Shown piece after piece: positions 1 to 13,000 of a DNA stretch of 64,000 bases. Below the pieces are notes generated by a model that ran no database searches, was not told the DNA's origin, and saw only the letters and a program-made list of their open reading frames with translations. This stretch comes from Amblyomma americanum. Lineage: Eukaryota; Arthropoda; Arachnida; Ixodida; Ixodidae. Position numbers and translations under genes: made by a program. Position 1 is the stretch's first letter, and the number at the start of each line of letters is the position of its first letter. The stretch lies in the NCBI RefSeq assembly GCF_052857255.1, contig NW_027526722.1:1-64000 (forward strand), given 5' to 3'.

Positions 1-3000
1 ATTCTTGCTTAATACAGCGAAACAAGCTGTTTTAGACCAAAACGAGCTAAATCACAACACATCGGTTTTACAGTATTCCTCTGATACGCGTCAAACCTTT
101 TTTCTCTTATAACTGCGCGAAAAGCATGTATTCGTGCTTGATACAACGAAACAAGCTGTTTTAGACCGAAACGAGCTAAATCTGAACACATCGGTTTTAC
201 AAGTGTCCCTGTGACACGCGTCAAAACTTTTTCTCTTATAACTGCGCGAAAAGCATGTATTCTTGCTTAATACAGCGAAACAAGCTGTTTTAAACCGAAA
301 CGAGCTAAATCACAACACATCGGTTTTACAAGTGTTACTCTGATACGCGTCAAAACTTTTTCTCTTATAACGGCGCGAAAAGCACGTATTCTTGCTTAAT
401 ACAACGAAACAAGCTGTTTTAGACCGAAACGAGCTAAATCACAACACATCGGTTTTTACAAGTTTTCCCTCTGATACGCGTCAAAACTTTTTCTCTTATA
501 ACTGCGCGAAAAGCATGTATTCGTGCTTAGTTCAACGAAACAAGCTGTTTTAGACCGAAACGAGGTAAATCTGAACACATCTGTTTTACAAGTGTCCCTG
601 TGACACGCGTCAAACTTTTTCTCTTATAAATGCGCGAAAAGCATGTATTTGTGCTTAATACGACGAAACAAGCTGTTTGAGACCGAAAACGAGCTAAATC
701 TGAACACATCGGTTTTACAAGTGTCCCTGTGACACGCGTCAAAACGTTTTCTCTTATAACTGCGCGAAAAGCATGTATTCTTGCTTAATACAGCGAAACA
801 AGCTGTTTTAGACCAAAACGAGCTAAATCACAACACATCGGTTTTACAGTATTCCTCTGATACGCGTCAAACCTTTTTTTCTCTTATAACTGCGCGAAAA
901 GCATGTATTCGTGCTTGATACAACGAAACAAGTTGTTTTAGACCGAAACGAGCTAAATCTGAACACATCGGTTTTACAAGTGTCCCTGTGACACGCGTCA
1001 AAACTTTTTCTCTTATAACTGCGCGAAAAGCATGTATTCTTGCTTAATACAGCGAAACAAGCTGTTTTAAACCGAAACGAGCTAAATCACAACACATTGG
1101 TTTTACAAGTGTTCCTCTGATACGCGTCAAAACTTTTTCTCTGATAACTGCGCGAAAAGCATGTATTCTTGCTTAATACACCGAAACAAGCTGTTTTAGA
1201 CCGAAACGAGCTAAATCACAACACATCGGTTTTACAAGTGTCCCTGTGACACGCCTTTAAAACTTTTTCTCTTATAACTGCGCGAAAAGCATGTATTCGT
1301 GCTTGATACAACGAAACAAGCTGTTTTAGACCGAAGCGAGGCTGTATCTGAACGCATCAGTTTTACAAGTATCCACGTGATCCTCGTCGAAACTTTTTCT
1401 CTTATAACAGCGCGAAAAGCTTGTATTCGTGCTTAAAACAACGAAGAACAAGCTGTTTTATACCAAAACGAGCTATATCTGAACACATCGGTTTTACATG
1501 TGTCCCTGTGACACGCGTCAAAACTTTTTCTCTTATAACTGCACGAAAAGCACGTATTCTTGCTTAATACAGCGAAACAAGCTGTTTTAGACGAAACGAG
1601 CTAAATCACAACACATCGGTTTTACAAGTGTTCCTCTGATACGCGTCAAAACTTTTTTTTCTCTTATAACTGCGCGAAAAGCATGTATTCCTGCGTACTC
1701 CAACGAAACAAGCTGTTTAGACCGAAACGAGGTAAATCTGAACACATCGGTTTTACAAGTGTCCCTGTGACATGCCTTTAAAACTTTTTCTCTTATACCT
1801 GCGCGAAAAGCATGTATTCGTGCTTAATACAACGAAACAAGCTGTTTTAGACCGAAACGAGCTAAATCTGAACACATCGGTTTTACAAGTGTCCCTGTGA
1901 CACGCGTCACAACTTTTTCTCTTATAACTGCGCGAAAAGCATGTATTCTTGCTTAATACAGCGAACAAGTTGTTTTAGACCGAAACGAGTTAAATCACAA
2001 CACATCGGTTTTACAAGTGTTCCTCTGATACGCGTCAAAACTTTTTCTCTTTTAACTGCGCGAAAAGCATGTATTCATGCTTAATAAAACGAAACAAGCT
2101 GTTTTAGACCGAAACGAGCTGTATCTGAACGCATCGGTTTTACAAGTATCCACGTGATACGCGTCAAAACTTTTTTTCTTATAACTGCGCGAAAAAGCAT
2201 GTATTCTTGCTTAATACAACGAAACAAGCTGTTTTAGACCGAAACGAGCTAAATCACAACACATCGGTTTTACAAGTGTCCCTGTGACAGGCTTTAAAAC
2301 GTTTTCTCTTATAACTGCGCGAAAAAGCATGTATTCCTGCTTAATACAGCGAAACATGCTGTTTTAGACCGAAAAGAGCCTAAATCACAACACATCGGCT
2401 TTACAAGTGTTCCTCTGATACGCGTCAAAACTTTTTTCTCTTATAACTGCGCGAAAAGCATGTATTCTTGCTTAGTTCAACGAAACAAGCTGTTTTAGAC
2501 CGAAACGAGGTAAATCTGAACACATTGGTTTTACAAGTGTTCCTCTGATACGCGTCAAAACTTTTTCTCTGATAACTGCGCGAAAAGCATGTATTCTTGC
2601 TTAATACACCGAAACAAGCTGTTTTAGACCGAAACGAGCTAAATCACAACACATCGGTTTTACAAGTGTCCCTGTGACACGCCTTTAAAACTTTTTCTCT
2701 TATAACTGCGCGAAAAGCATGTATTCCTGCTTAATACAGCGAAACAAGCTGTTTTAGACCGAAACGAGATAAATCGCAACACATCGGCTTTACAAGTGTT
2801 CCTCTGATACGCGTCAAATCTTTTTTCTCTTATAACTGCGCGAAAAGCATGTATTCTTGCTTAATACAACGAAACAAGCTGTTTTAGACGAAACGAGCTA
2901 AATCACAACACATCGGTTTTCCAAGTGTTCCTCTGATACACGTCTAAACTCTTTCTCTTATAACTGCGCGAAAAGCATGTATTCGTGCTTAATACAACGA

Positions 3001-3530
3001 AACAAGCTGTTTTAGACCGAAACGAGCTAAATCTGAACACATCGGTTTTACAAGTGTCCCTGTGACACGCGTCAAAACTTTTTCCTCTTATAACTGCGCG
3101 AAAAGCATGTATTCTTGCTTAATACAGCGAAACAAGCTGTTTTAGACCGAAACGAGCTAAATCACAACACATCGTTTTACAAGTGTTCCTCTGATACGCG
3201 TCAAAACTTTTTCTCTTATAACTGCGCGAAAAGCATGTATTTGTGCTTAATACGACGAAACAAGCTGTTTGAGACCGAAACGAGCTAAATCTGAACACAT
3301 CGGTTTTACAAGTGTCCCTGTGACACACGTCAAAACTTTTTCTCTTATAACTGCGCGAAAAGCATGTATTCTTGCTTAATACAGCGAAACAAGCTGTTTT
3401 AAACCGAAACGAGCTAAATTACAACACATCGGTTTACAAGTGTTTCCTCTGATACGCGTCAAAACTTTTTTCTCTTATAACTGCGCGAAAAGCATGTATT
3501 CGTGCTTAATACAACGAAACAAGCTGTTTT
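1..3530. repeat. HOR flank, copy 1 (matches 17200-20852)
   Basis: The order of variant monomers here matches 17200-20852. The offset is 17199 bp at the left edge and about 17320 bp by 4.1 kb. Most of that change comes from one monomer present at about 18283-18412 but missing here at about 1095, where a CACAACACAT segment is joined directly to the TTGG / CTCTGATAAC half of another monomer. Small private insertions in this copy account for the rest. Examples are T5 at 453-457, A4 at 687-690, T7 near 873, GAAGAACAAG near 1443 and T8 near 1650. It contains a HindIII-bearing monomer (site 1417-1422). Confidence 0.85.
136..152 (-). other. CENP-B box-like half match, recurrent
   Basis: On the minus strand this reads TTTCGTTGTATCAAGCA. 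Against the mammalian CENP-B box core (NTTCGNNNNANNCGGGN) the TTCG, the central A and one of the four CGGG bases match, giving six of nine core positions. The first eight bases, TTTCGTTG, fit the human box fully. Similar 17-mers (TTTCGTTGTATTAAGCA, TTTCGTTGAACTAAGCA) occur in most monomers. The 3' half is wrong, so this may be chance, and binding by any CENP-B-like protein is unproven. Confidence 0.2.
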
Positions 3531-5168
3531 ATTCCGAAAAAATGTAAATCTGTACACATCGGTTTTACCAGTGTTCCTCTGATACGCGTCAAAACTTTTT
3601 TTCTTATAACTGCGCGAAAAGCATGTATTCTTGCTTAATACAACGAAACAAGCTGTTTTAGACCGAAACGAGCTAAATCACAACACATCGGTTTTTACAA
3701 GTGTTCCTCTGATACGCGTCAAAACTTTTTTCTCTTATAACTGCGCGAAAAGCATGTATTCGTGCTTAGTCTAACGAAACAAGCTGTTTTAGACCGAAAC
3801 GGGGTAAATCTGAACACATCGGTTTTACAAGTGTCCCTGTGACACGCGTCAAAACTTTTTCTCTTATAACTGCGCGAAAAGCATGTATTCTTGCTTAATA
3901 CAGCGAAACAAGCTGTTTTAGACCGAAACGAGGTTAAATCTGAACACATCTGTTTTACAAGTGTCCCTGTGACACGCGTCAGAACTTTTTCTCTTATAAA
4001 TGCGCGAAAAGCATGTATTTGTGCTTAATACGACGAAACAAGCTGTTTGAGACCGAAACGAGCTAAATCTGAACACATCGGTTTTACAAGTGTCCTTGTG
4101 ACACGCGTCAAAACGTTTTCTCTTATAACTGCGCGAAAAGCATGTATTCTTGCTTAATACAGCGAAACAAGCTGTTTTAGACCAAAACGAGCTAAATCAC
4201 AACACATCGGTTTTACAGTATTCCTCTGATACGCGTCAAACCTTTTTTCTCTTATAACTGCGCGAAAAGCATGTATTCGTGCTTGATACAACGAAACAAG
4301 TTGTTTTAGACCGAAACGAGCTAAATCTGAACACATCGGTTTTACAAGTGTCCCTGTGACACGCGTCAAAACTTTTTCTCTTATAACTGCGCGAAAAGCA
4401 TGTATTCTTGCTTAATACAGCGAAACAAGCTGTTTTAAACCGAAACGAGCTAAATCACAACACATCGGTTTTACAAGTGTTACTCTGATACGCGTCAAAA
4501 CTTTTTCTTTTATAACGGCGCGAAAAGCATGTATTCTTGCTTAATACAACGAAACAAGCTGTTTTATACCGAAACAAGCTAAATCACAACACATCGGTTT
4601 TACAAGTCTCTCTGTGACACGCGTCAAAACTTTTTCTATTATAACTGCGAGAAAAGCATGTATTCTTGCCTAATACAGCGAAACAAGCTGTTTTAGACCG
4701 AAACGAGCTAAATCACAACACATCGGTATTACAAGTGTTCCTCTGATACGCGTCAAAACTGTTTTCTCTTATAACTGCGCGAAAAGCATGTATTCGTGCT
4801 TAGTTCAACCGAAACAAGCTGTTTTAGACCGAAACGAGGTAAATCTGAACACATCGGTTTTACAAGTGTCCCCTGTGACACGCGTCAAAACTTTTTCTCT
4901 TATAACTGCGCGAAAAGCATGTATCTTGCTTAATACAGCGAAACAAGCTGTTTTAGACCGAAGCGAGCTGTTGTATCTGAACGCATCAGTTTTACAAGTA
5001 TCCACGTGATCCTCGTCGAAACTTTTTCTCTTATAACTGCGCGAAAAGCTTGTATTCGTGCTTAAAACAACGAAACAAGCTGTTTTAGACCGAAACGAGC
5101 TAAATCACAACACATCGGTTTTACAAGTGTCCCCTGTGACAGGCCTTTAAAACTTTTTCTCTTATAAC

Positions 5169-7753
5169 TGCGCTAAAAGCATGTATTCCTGCTTAATACA
5201 GCGAAACATGCTGTTTTAGACCGAAAAGAGCTAAATCACAACACATCGGCTTTACAAGTGTTCTTCTGATACGCGTCAAAACTTTTTTCTCTTATAACTG
5301 CGCGAAAAGCATGTATTCGTGCTTAGTTCAACGAAACAAGCTGTTTTAGACCGAAACGAGGTAAATCTGAACACATTGGTTTTACAAGTGTTCCTCTGAT
5401 ACGCGTCCAAAACTTTTTCTCTGATAACTGCGCGAAAAGCATGTATTCTTGCTTAATACACCGAAACAAGCTGTTTTAGACCGAAACGAGCTAAATCACA
5501 ACACATCGGTTTTACAAGTGTCCCTGTGACACGCGCTTTAAAACTTTTTCTCTTATAACTGCGCGAAAAGCATGTATTCCTGCTTAATACAGCGAAACAA
5601 GCTGTTTTAGACCGAAACGAGATAAATCGCAACACATCGGCTTTACAAGTGTTCCTCTGATACGCGTCAAATCTTTTTCTCTTATAACTGCGCGAAAGCA
5701 TGTATTCTTGCTTAATACAACGAAACAAGCTGTTTTAGACCGAAACGAGCTAAATCACAACACATCGGTTTTCCAAGTGTTCCTCTGATACACGTCTAAA
5801 CTCTTTCTCTTATAACTGCGCGAAAAGCATGTATTCGTGCTTAATACAACGAAACAAGCTGTTTTAGACCGAAACGAGCTAAATCTGAACACATCGGTTT
5901 TACAAGTGTCCCTGTGACACGCGTCAAAACTTTTTCACTTATAACTGCGCGAAAAGCATGTATTCTTGCTTAATACAAGGAAACAAGCTGTTTTAGACCG
6001 AAACGAGCTAAATCACAACACATCGGTTTTACAAGTGTTCCTCTGATACGCGTCTAATCTTTTTATCTTATAACTGCGCGAAAAGCATGTATTCGTGCTT
6101 AATACAACGAAACAAGCTGTTTTAGACCGAAACGAGCTAAATTTGAACACATCGGTTTTACAAGTGTCCCTGTGACAGGCGTCAAAACTTTTTCTCTTAT
6201 AACTGCGCGGAAAGCATGTATTCTTGCTTAATACAGCGAAACAAGCTGTTTTAGACCGAAACGAGATAAATCGCAACACATTCGGTTTTTACAGTATTCC
6301 TCTGATACGCGTCAAAACTTTTTTCTCTATAACTGCGGCGAAAAGCATGTATTCGTGCTTGATACAACGAAACAAGTTGTTTTAGACCGAAACGAGCTAA
6401 ATCTGAACACATCGGTTTTACAAGTGTCCCTGTGACACGCGCCAAAACTTTTTTCTTATAACTGCGCGAAAAGCATGTATTCGTGCTTAATACAACGAAA
6501 CAAGCTGTTTTAGTCCGAAAAGAGGTAAATCTGTACACATCGGTTTTACAAGTGTTCCTCTGATACGCGTCAAAACTTTTTTCTTATAACTGCGCGAAAA
6601 GCATGTATTCTTGCTTAATACAACGAAACAAGCTGTTTTAGACCGAAACGAGCTAAATCACAACACATCGGTTTTACAAGTGTTCCTCTGATACGCGTCA
6701 AAACTTTTTCTCTTATAACTGCGCGAAAAGCATGTATTCGTGCTTAGTTCAACGAAACAAGCTGTTTTAGACCGAAACGAGATAAATCTGAACACATTGG
6801 TTTTACAAGTGTTCCTCTGATACGCTTAAAAATTTTTCCCTGATAACTGCGCGAAAAGCATGTATTCTTGCTTAATACAACGAAACAAGCTGTTTTAGAC
6901 CGAAACGAGCTAAATCACAACACATCGGTTTTACAAGTGTTCCTCTGATACGCGTCTAAACTTTTTCTCTTATAACTGCGCGAAAAGCATGTATTCTTGC
7001 TTAATACAACGAAACAAGCTGTTTTAGACCGAAACGAGCTAAATCACAACACATCGGTTTTACAAGTGTTCCTCTGATACGCGTCTAAACTTTTTCTCTT
7101 ATAACTGCGCGGAAAGCATGTATTCGTGCTTAATACGACGAAACAAGCTGTTTTAGACCGAAACGAGCTAAATCTGAACACATCGGTTTTACAAGTGTCC
7201 CTGTGACACGCGTCAAAACTTTTTCTCTTATAACTGCGCGGAAAAGCATGTATTCTTGCTTAATACAGCGAAACAAGCTGTTTTAGACCAAAACGAGCTC
7301 AACCACAAAACATCGGTTTTACAGTATTCCTCTGATACGAGTCAAAACTTTTTTCTCTTATAACTGCGCGAAAAGCATGTATTCGTGCTTGATACAACGA
7401 AACAAGTTGTTTTAGACCGAAACGAGCTAAATCTGAACACATCGGTTTTACAAGTGTCCCCTGTGACACGTGTCAAAACTTTTTCTCTTATAACTGCGCG
7501 AAAAGCATGTATTCTTGCTTAATACAGCGAAAACAAGCTGTTTTAGACCGAAACGAGCTAAATCACAACACATCGGTTTTACAAGTGTTCCTCTGATACG
7601 CGTCAAAACTTTTTCTCTTATAACTGCGCGAAAAGCATGTATTCGTGCTTAGTTCAACGAAACAAGCTGTTTTAGACCAAAACGAGGTAAATCTGAACAC
7701 ATCTGTTTTACAAGTGTCCCTGTGACACGCGTCAAAACTTTTTCTCTTATAAC
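5169..7753. repeat. Nested duplication inside Y0, first copy (~2585 bp)
   Basis: This starts at the monomer with GAAACATGCTG (5205) and runs about 20 monomers until the same monomer type recurs at 7790. It contains the landmark TTAAAAATTTTTCCC at 6825. The adjacent run 7754-10077 repeats the same order of variants. Confidence 0.8.
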
Positions 7754-10077
7754 TGCGCGAAAAGCATGTATTCCTGCTTAATACAGCGAAACATGCTGTT
7801 TTAGACCGAAAAGAGCTAAATCACAACACATCGGCTTTACAAGTGTTCTTCTGATACGCGTCAAAACTTTTTTCTCTTATAACTGCGCGAAAAGCATGTA
7901 TTCGTGCTTAGTTCAACGAAACAAGCTGTTTTAGACCGAAACGAGGTAAATCGAAACACATTGGTTTTACAAGTGTTCCTCTGATACGCGTCAAAACTTT
8001 TTCTCTGATAACTGCGCGAAAAGCATGTATTCTTGCTTAATACACCGAAACAAGCTGTTTTAGACCGAAACGAGCTAAATCACAACACATCGGTTTTACA
8101 AGTGTCCCTGTGACACGCCTTTAAAACTTTTTCTCTTATAACTGCGCGAAAAGCATGTATTCCTGCTTAATACAGCGAAACAAGCTGTTTTAGACCGAAA
8201 CGAGATAAATCGCAACACATCGGCTTTACAAGTGTTCCTCTGATACGCGTCAAAATCTTTTTCTCTTATAACTGCGCGAAAAGCATGTATTCTTGCTTAA
8301 TACAACGAAACAAGCTGTTTTAGACCGAAACGAGCTAAATCTGAACACATCGGTTTTACAAGTGTCCCTGTGACACGCGTCAAAACTTTTTCACTTATAA
8401 CTGCGCGAAAAGCATGTATTCTTGCTTAATACAAGGAAACAAGCTGTTTTAGACCGAAACGAGCTAAATTTGAACACATCGGTTTTACAAGTGTCCCTGT
8501 GACTGGCGTCAAAACTTTTTCTCTTATAACTGCGCGAAAAGCATGTATTCTTGCTTAATACAGCGAAACAAGCTGTTTTAGACCGAACGAGATAAATCGC
8601 AACACATCGGTTTTACAGTATTCCTCTGATACGCGTCAAAACTTTTTTCTCTTATAACTGCGCGAAAAGCATGTATTCGTGCTTGATACAACGAAACAAG
8701 TTGTTTTAGACCGAAACGAGCTAAATCTGAACACATCGGTTTTACAAGTGTCCCTGTGACACGCGCCAAAAAACTTTTTCTCTTATAACTGCGCGAAAAG
8801 CATGTATTCGTGCTTAATACAACGAAACAAGCTGTTTTAGTCCGAAAGAGGTAAATCTGTACACATCGGTTTTACAAGTGTTCCTCTGATACGCGTCAAA
8901 ACTTTTTTTCTTATAACTGCGCGAAAAGCATGTATTCTTGCTTAATACAACGAAACAAGCTGTTTTAGACCGAAACGAGCTAAATCACAACACATCGGTT
9001 TTACAAGTGTTCCTCTGATACGCGTCAAAACTTTTTCTCTTATAACTGCGCGAAAAGCATGTATTCGTGCTTAGTTCAACGAAACAAGCTGTTTTAGACC
9101 GAAACGAGATAAATCTGAACACATTGGTTTTACAAGTGTTCCTCTGATACGCTTAAAAATTTTTCCCTGATAACTGCGCGAAAAGCATGTATTCTTGCTT
9201 AATACAACGAAACAAGCTGTTTTAGACCGAAACGAGCTAAATCACAACACATCGGTTTTACAAGTGTTCCTCTGATACGCGTCTAAACTTTTTCTCTTAT
9301 AACTGCGCGAAAAGCATGTATTCTTGCTTAATACAACGAAACAAGCTGTTTTAGACCGAAACGAGCTAAATCACAACACATCGGTTTTACAAGTGTTCCT
9401 CTGATACGCGTCTAAACTTTTTCTCTTATAACTGCGCGGAAAGCATGTATTCGTGCTTAATACGACGAAACAAGCTGTTTTAGACCGAAACGAGCTAAAT
9501 CTGAACACATCGGTTTTACAAGTGTCCCTGTGACACGCGTCAAAACTTTTTCTCTTATAACTGCGCGAAAAGCATGTATTCTTGCTTAATACAGCGAAAC
9601 AAGCTGTTTTAGACCAAAACGAGCTCAACCACAAAACATCGGTTTTACAGTATTCCTCTGATACGAGTCAAAACTTTTTTCTCTTATAACTGCGCGAAAA
9701 GCATGTATTCGTGCTTGATACAACGAAACAAGTTGTTTTAGACCGAAACGAGCTAAATCTGAACACATCGGTTTTACAAGTGTCCCTGTGACACGCGTCA
9801 AAACTTTTTCTCTTATAACTGCGCGAAAAGCATGTATTCTTGCTTAATACAGCGAAACAAGCTGTTTTAGACCGAAACGAGCTAAATCACAACACATCGG
9901 TTTTACAAGTGTTCCTCTGATACGCGTCAAAACTTTTTCTCTTATAACTGCGCGAAAAGCATGTATTCGTGCTTAGTTCAACGAAACAAGCTGTTTTAGA
10001 CCAAAACGAGGTAAATCTGAACACATCTGTTTTACAAGTGTCCCTGTGACACGCGTCAAAACTTTTTCTCTTATAAC
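7754..10077. repeat. Nested duplication inside Y0, second copy (~2324 bp)
   Basis: This repeats the monomer order of 5169-7753 in about 18 monomers, with the landmark TTAAAAATTTTTCCC at 9152. It is two monomers shorter than the first copy. The monomer with TCTAATCTTTTTATC is among those missing. Confidence 0.8.
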
Positions 10078-10573
10078 TGCGCGAAAAGCATGTATTCTTG
10101 CTTAATACAGCGAAACAAGCTGTTTTAGACCAAAACGAGCTTAATCACAACACATCGGTTTTACAGTAATCCTCTGATACGCGTCAAACCTTTTTTCTCT
10201 TATAACTGCGCGAAAAGCATGTATTCGTGCTTGATACAACGAAACAAGTTGTTTTAGACCGAAACGAGCTAAATCTGAACACATCGGTTTTACAAGTGTC
10301 CCTGTGACACGCGTCAAAACTTTTTCTCTTATAACTGCGCGAAAAGCATGTATTCTTGCTTAATACAACGAAACAAGCTGTTTTAGACCGAAACGAGCTA
10401 AATCACAACACATCGGTTTTACAAGTCTCCCTGTGACACGCGTCAAAACTTTTTCTATTATAACTGCGAGAAAAGCATGTATTCTTGCTTAATACAGCGA
10501 AAACAAGCTGTTTTAGACCGAAACGAGCTAAATCACAACACATCGGTTTTACAAGTGTTTCCTCTGATACGCG

Positions 10574-11035
10574 TCTAAACTTTTTTTCTTATAACTGCGC
10601 GGAAAGCATGTATTCGTGCTTAATACGACGAAACAAGCTGTTTTAGACCGAAACGAGCTAAATCTGAGCACTTCGGTTTTACAAGTGTCCCTGTGACACG
10701 CCTCAAAACTTTTTCTCTTATAACTGCGCGAAAAGCATGTATTCTTGCTTAATACAGCGAAACAAGCTGTTTTAGACCAAAACGAGCTCAACCACAAAAC
10801 ATCGGTTTTACAGTATTCCTCTGATACGCGTCAAAACTTTTTTCTCTTATAACTGCGCGAAAAGCATGTATTCGTGCTTGATACAACGAAACAAGTTGTT
10901 TTAGACCGAAACGAGCTAAATCTGAACACATCGGTTTTACAAGTGTCCCTGTGACACGCGTCAAAACTTTTTCTCTTATAACTGCGCGAAAAGCATGTAT
11001 TCTTGCTTAATACAGCGAAACAAGCTGTTTTAGAC
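10574..11035. repeat. Extra copy of the 9.4-9.9 kb monomer run
   Basis: The rare GCGCGGAAAGC variant recurs here at 10601, 1163 bp (nine monomers) after 9438. The following monomers (CGACG, then GAGCTCAACCACAAAAC, then GCTTGATAC with AGTTG) match 9.44-9.9 kb in order. The match stops near 11033, where an ACTGAAACGAGCTGTATC monomer begins. It therefore looks like a short duplicated run at the broken end of Y0. Confidence 0.7.
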
Positions 11036-13000
11036 TGAAACGAGCTGTATCTGAACGCATCGGTTTTACAAGTTATCCACGTGATACTCGTCGAAACTTT
11101 TTCTCTTATAACTGCGCGAAAAGCTTGTATTCGTGCTTAAAACAACGAAGAAGCTGTTTTATACCAAAACGAGCTATATCTGAACACATCGGTTTTACAC
11201 GTGTCCTTGTGACACGCGTCAAAACTTTTTCTCTTATAACTGCGCGAAAAGCACGTATTCTTGCTTAATACAGCGAAACAAGCTGTTTTAGACCGAAACG
11301 AGCTAAATCACAACACATCGGTTTTACAAGTGTTCCTCTGATACGCGTCAAAACTTTTTTTCTCTTATAACTGCGCGAAAAGCATGTATTCCTGCTTACT
11401 CCAACGAAACAAGCTGTTTTAGACCGAAACGAGGTAAATCTGAACACATCGGTTTTACAAGTGTCCCTGTGACATGCCTTTAAAACTTTTTCTCTTATTC
11501 CTGCGCGAAAAGCATGTATTCGTGCTTAATACAACGAAACAAGCTGTTTTAGCCCGAAACGAGCTAAATCTGAACACATCGGTTTTACAAGTGTCCCTGT
11601 GACACGCGTCACAACTTTTTCTCTTATAACTGCGCGAAAAGCATGTATTCTTGCTTAATACAGCGAAACAAGTTGTTTTAGACCGAAACGAGTTAAATCA
11701 CAACACATCGGTTTTACAAGTGTTCCTCTGATACGCGTCAAAACTTTTTCTCTTATAACTGCGCGAAAAGCATGTATTCATGCTTAATAAAACGAAACAA
11801 GCTGTTTTAGACCGAAACGAGCTGTATCTGAACGCATCGGTTTTACAAGTATCCACGTGATACTCGTCAAAACTTTTTCTCTTATAACTGCGGGAAAAGC
11901 ATGTATTCTTGCTTAATACAACGAAACAAGCTGTTTTAGACCGAAACGAGCTAAATCACAACACATCGGTTTTACAAGTGTTCCTCTGATACGCGTCAAC
12001 TTTTTTCTCTTATAACTGCGCGAAAAGCATGTATTCGTGCTTAATTCAACGAAACAAGCTGTTTTAGTCCGGAAAAGAGGTAAATCTGTACACAGCGGTT
12101 TTACAAGTGTTCCTCTGATACGCGTCAAAACTTTTTTTCTTATAACTGCGCGAAAAGCATGTATTCTTGCTTAATACTACGAAACAAGCTGTTTTAGACC
12201 GAAACGAGCTAAATCACAACACATCGGTTTTACAAGTGTTCCTCTGATACGCGTCAAAACTTTTTCTCTTATAACTGCGCGAAAAGCATGTATTCGTGTG
12301 CTTAGTCCTAACGAAACAAGCTGTTTTAGATCGAAACGGGGTAAATCTGAACACATCGGTTTTACAACTGTCCCAGTGACAGGCCTTAAAACTTTTTCTC
12401 TTATAACTGCGCGAAAAGCATGTATTCCTGTTTAATACAGCGAAACATGCTGTTTTAGACCGAAAAAAGCTAAATCACAACACATCGGCTTTACAAGTGT
12501 TCCTCTGATACGCGTCAAAACTTTTTTCTCTTATAACTGCGCGAAAAGCATGTATTCGTGCTTAGTTCAACGAAACAAGCTGTTTTAGACCGAAACGAGG
12601 TAAATCTGAACACATTGGTTTTACAAGTGTTCCTCTGATACGCGTCAAAACTTTTTCTCTGATAACTGCGCGAAAAGCATGTATTCTTGCTTAATACACC
12701 GAAACAAGCTGTTTTAGACCGAAACGAGCTAAATCACAACACATCGGTTTTACAAGTGTCCCTGTGACACGCCTTTAAAACTTTTTCTCTTTATAACTGC
12801 GCGAAAAGCATGTATTCCTGCTTAATACAGCGAAACAAGCTGTGTTTAGACCGAAACGAGATAAATCGCAACACATCGGCTTTACAAGTGTTTCCTCTGA
12901 TACGCGTCAAATCTTTTTCTCTTATAACTGCGCGAAAAGCATGTATTCTTGCTTAATACAACGAAACAAGCTGTTTTAGGACCGAAACGAGCTAAATCAC
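11036..13000. repeat. Satellite segment related to 1.33-3.0 kb and 18.65-20.3 kb
   Basis: It opens with the CTGAACGC / GTATCCACGTGAT monomer, followed by a HindIII monomer (11121-11126) with GCTTAAAACAACG and then a TATACCAAAACGAGCTATAT monomer. The same order is seen at 1.33 kb and 18.67 kb. About three additional monomers (11.93-12.31 kb, including one with TAGTCCGGAAAAGAGG) interrupt the match. It carries private indels, for example CGTCAACTTTTTTC near 11997 and GTGTGCTTAGTCCTAACG near 12297. Confidence 0.7.

Larger units (their letters stand above)
3531..10573. repeat. Higher-order repeat copy Y0 (matches Y1)
   Basis: This begins in the diagnostic monomer with TTTATTCCG (ATTCC at 3531) and follows the same monomer order as 20853-27881 at an offset of about 17.29-17.32 kb. 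Near 10573 it breaks off: the expected CAAAACTGTTTTC is replaced by a TCTAAAC / GCGCGGAAAGC monomer. Compared with Y1 it carries many private single-base changes in length, such as CAACCGAAAC near 4809, GTCCCCTG near 4867, an extra TTG near 4971, GCGAAAGC near 5693 and CTGCGGCG near 6330. It contains a HindIII site at 5046-5051 and two copies of the TTAAAAATTTTTCCC landmark (6825 and 9152). Confidence 0.85.

Noticed and set aside
136..152. A true functional CENP-B box
   Set aside because: Three of the nine essential core positions do not match (the 3' CGGG is AAGC), so only a box-like half match is reported.
4788..5009. 73-codon plus-strand open frame, and a similar one at 44653-44865
   Set aside because: It exists only because of local small indels and variants in ordinary satellite monomers. 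Equivalent monomers elsewhere do not keep the frame.
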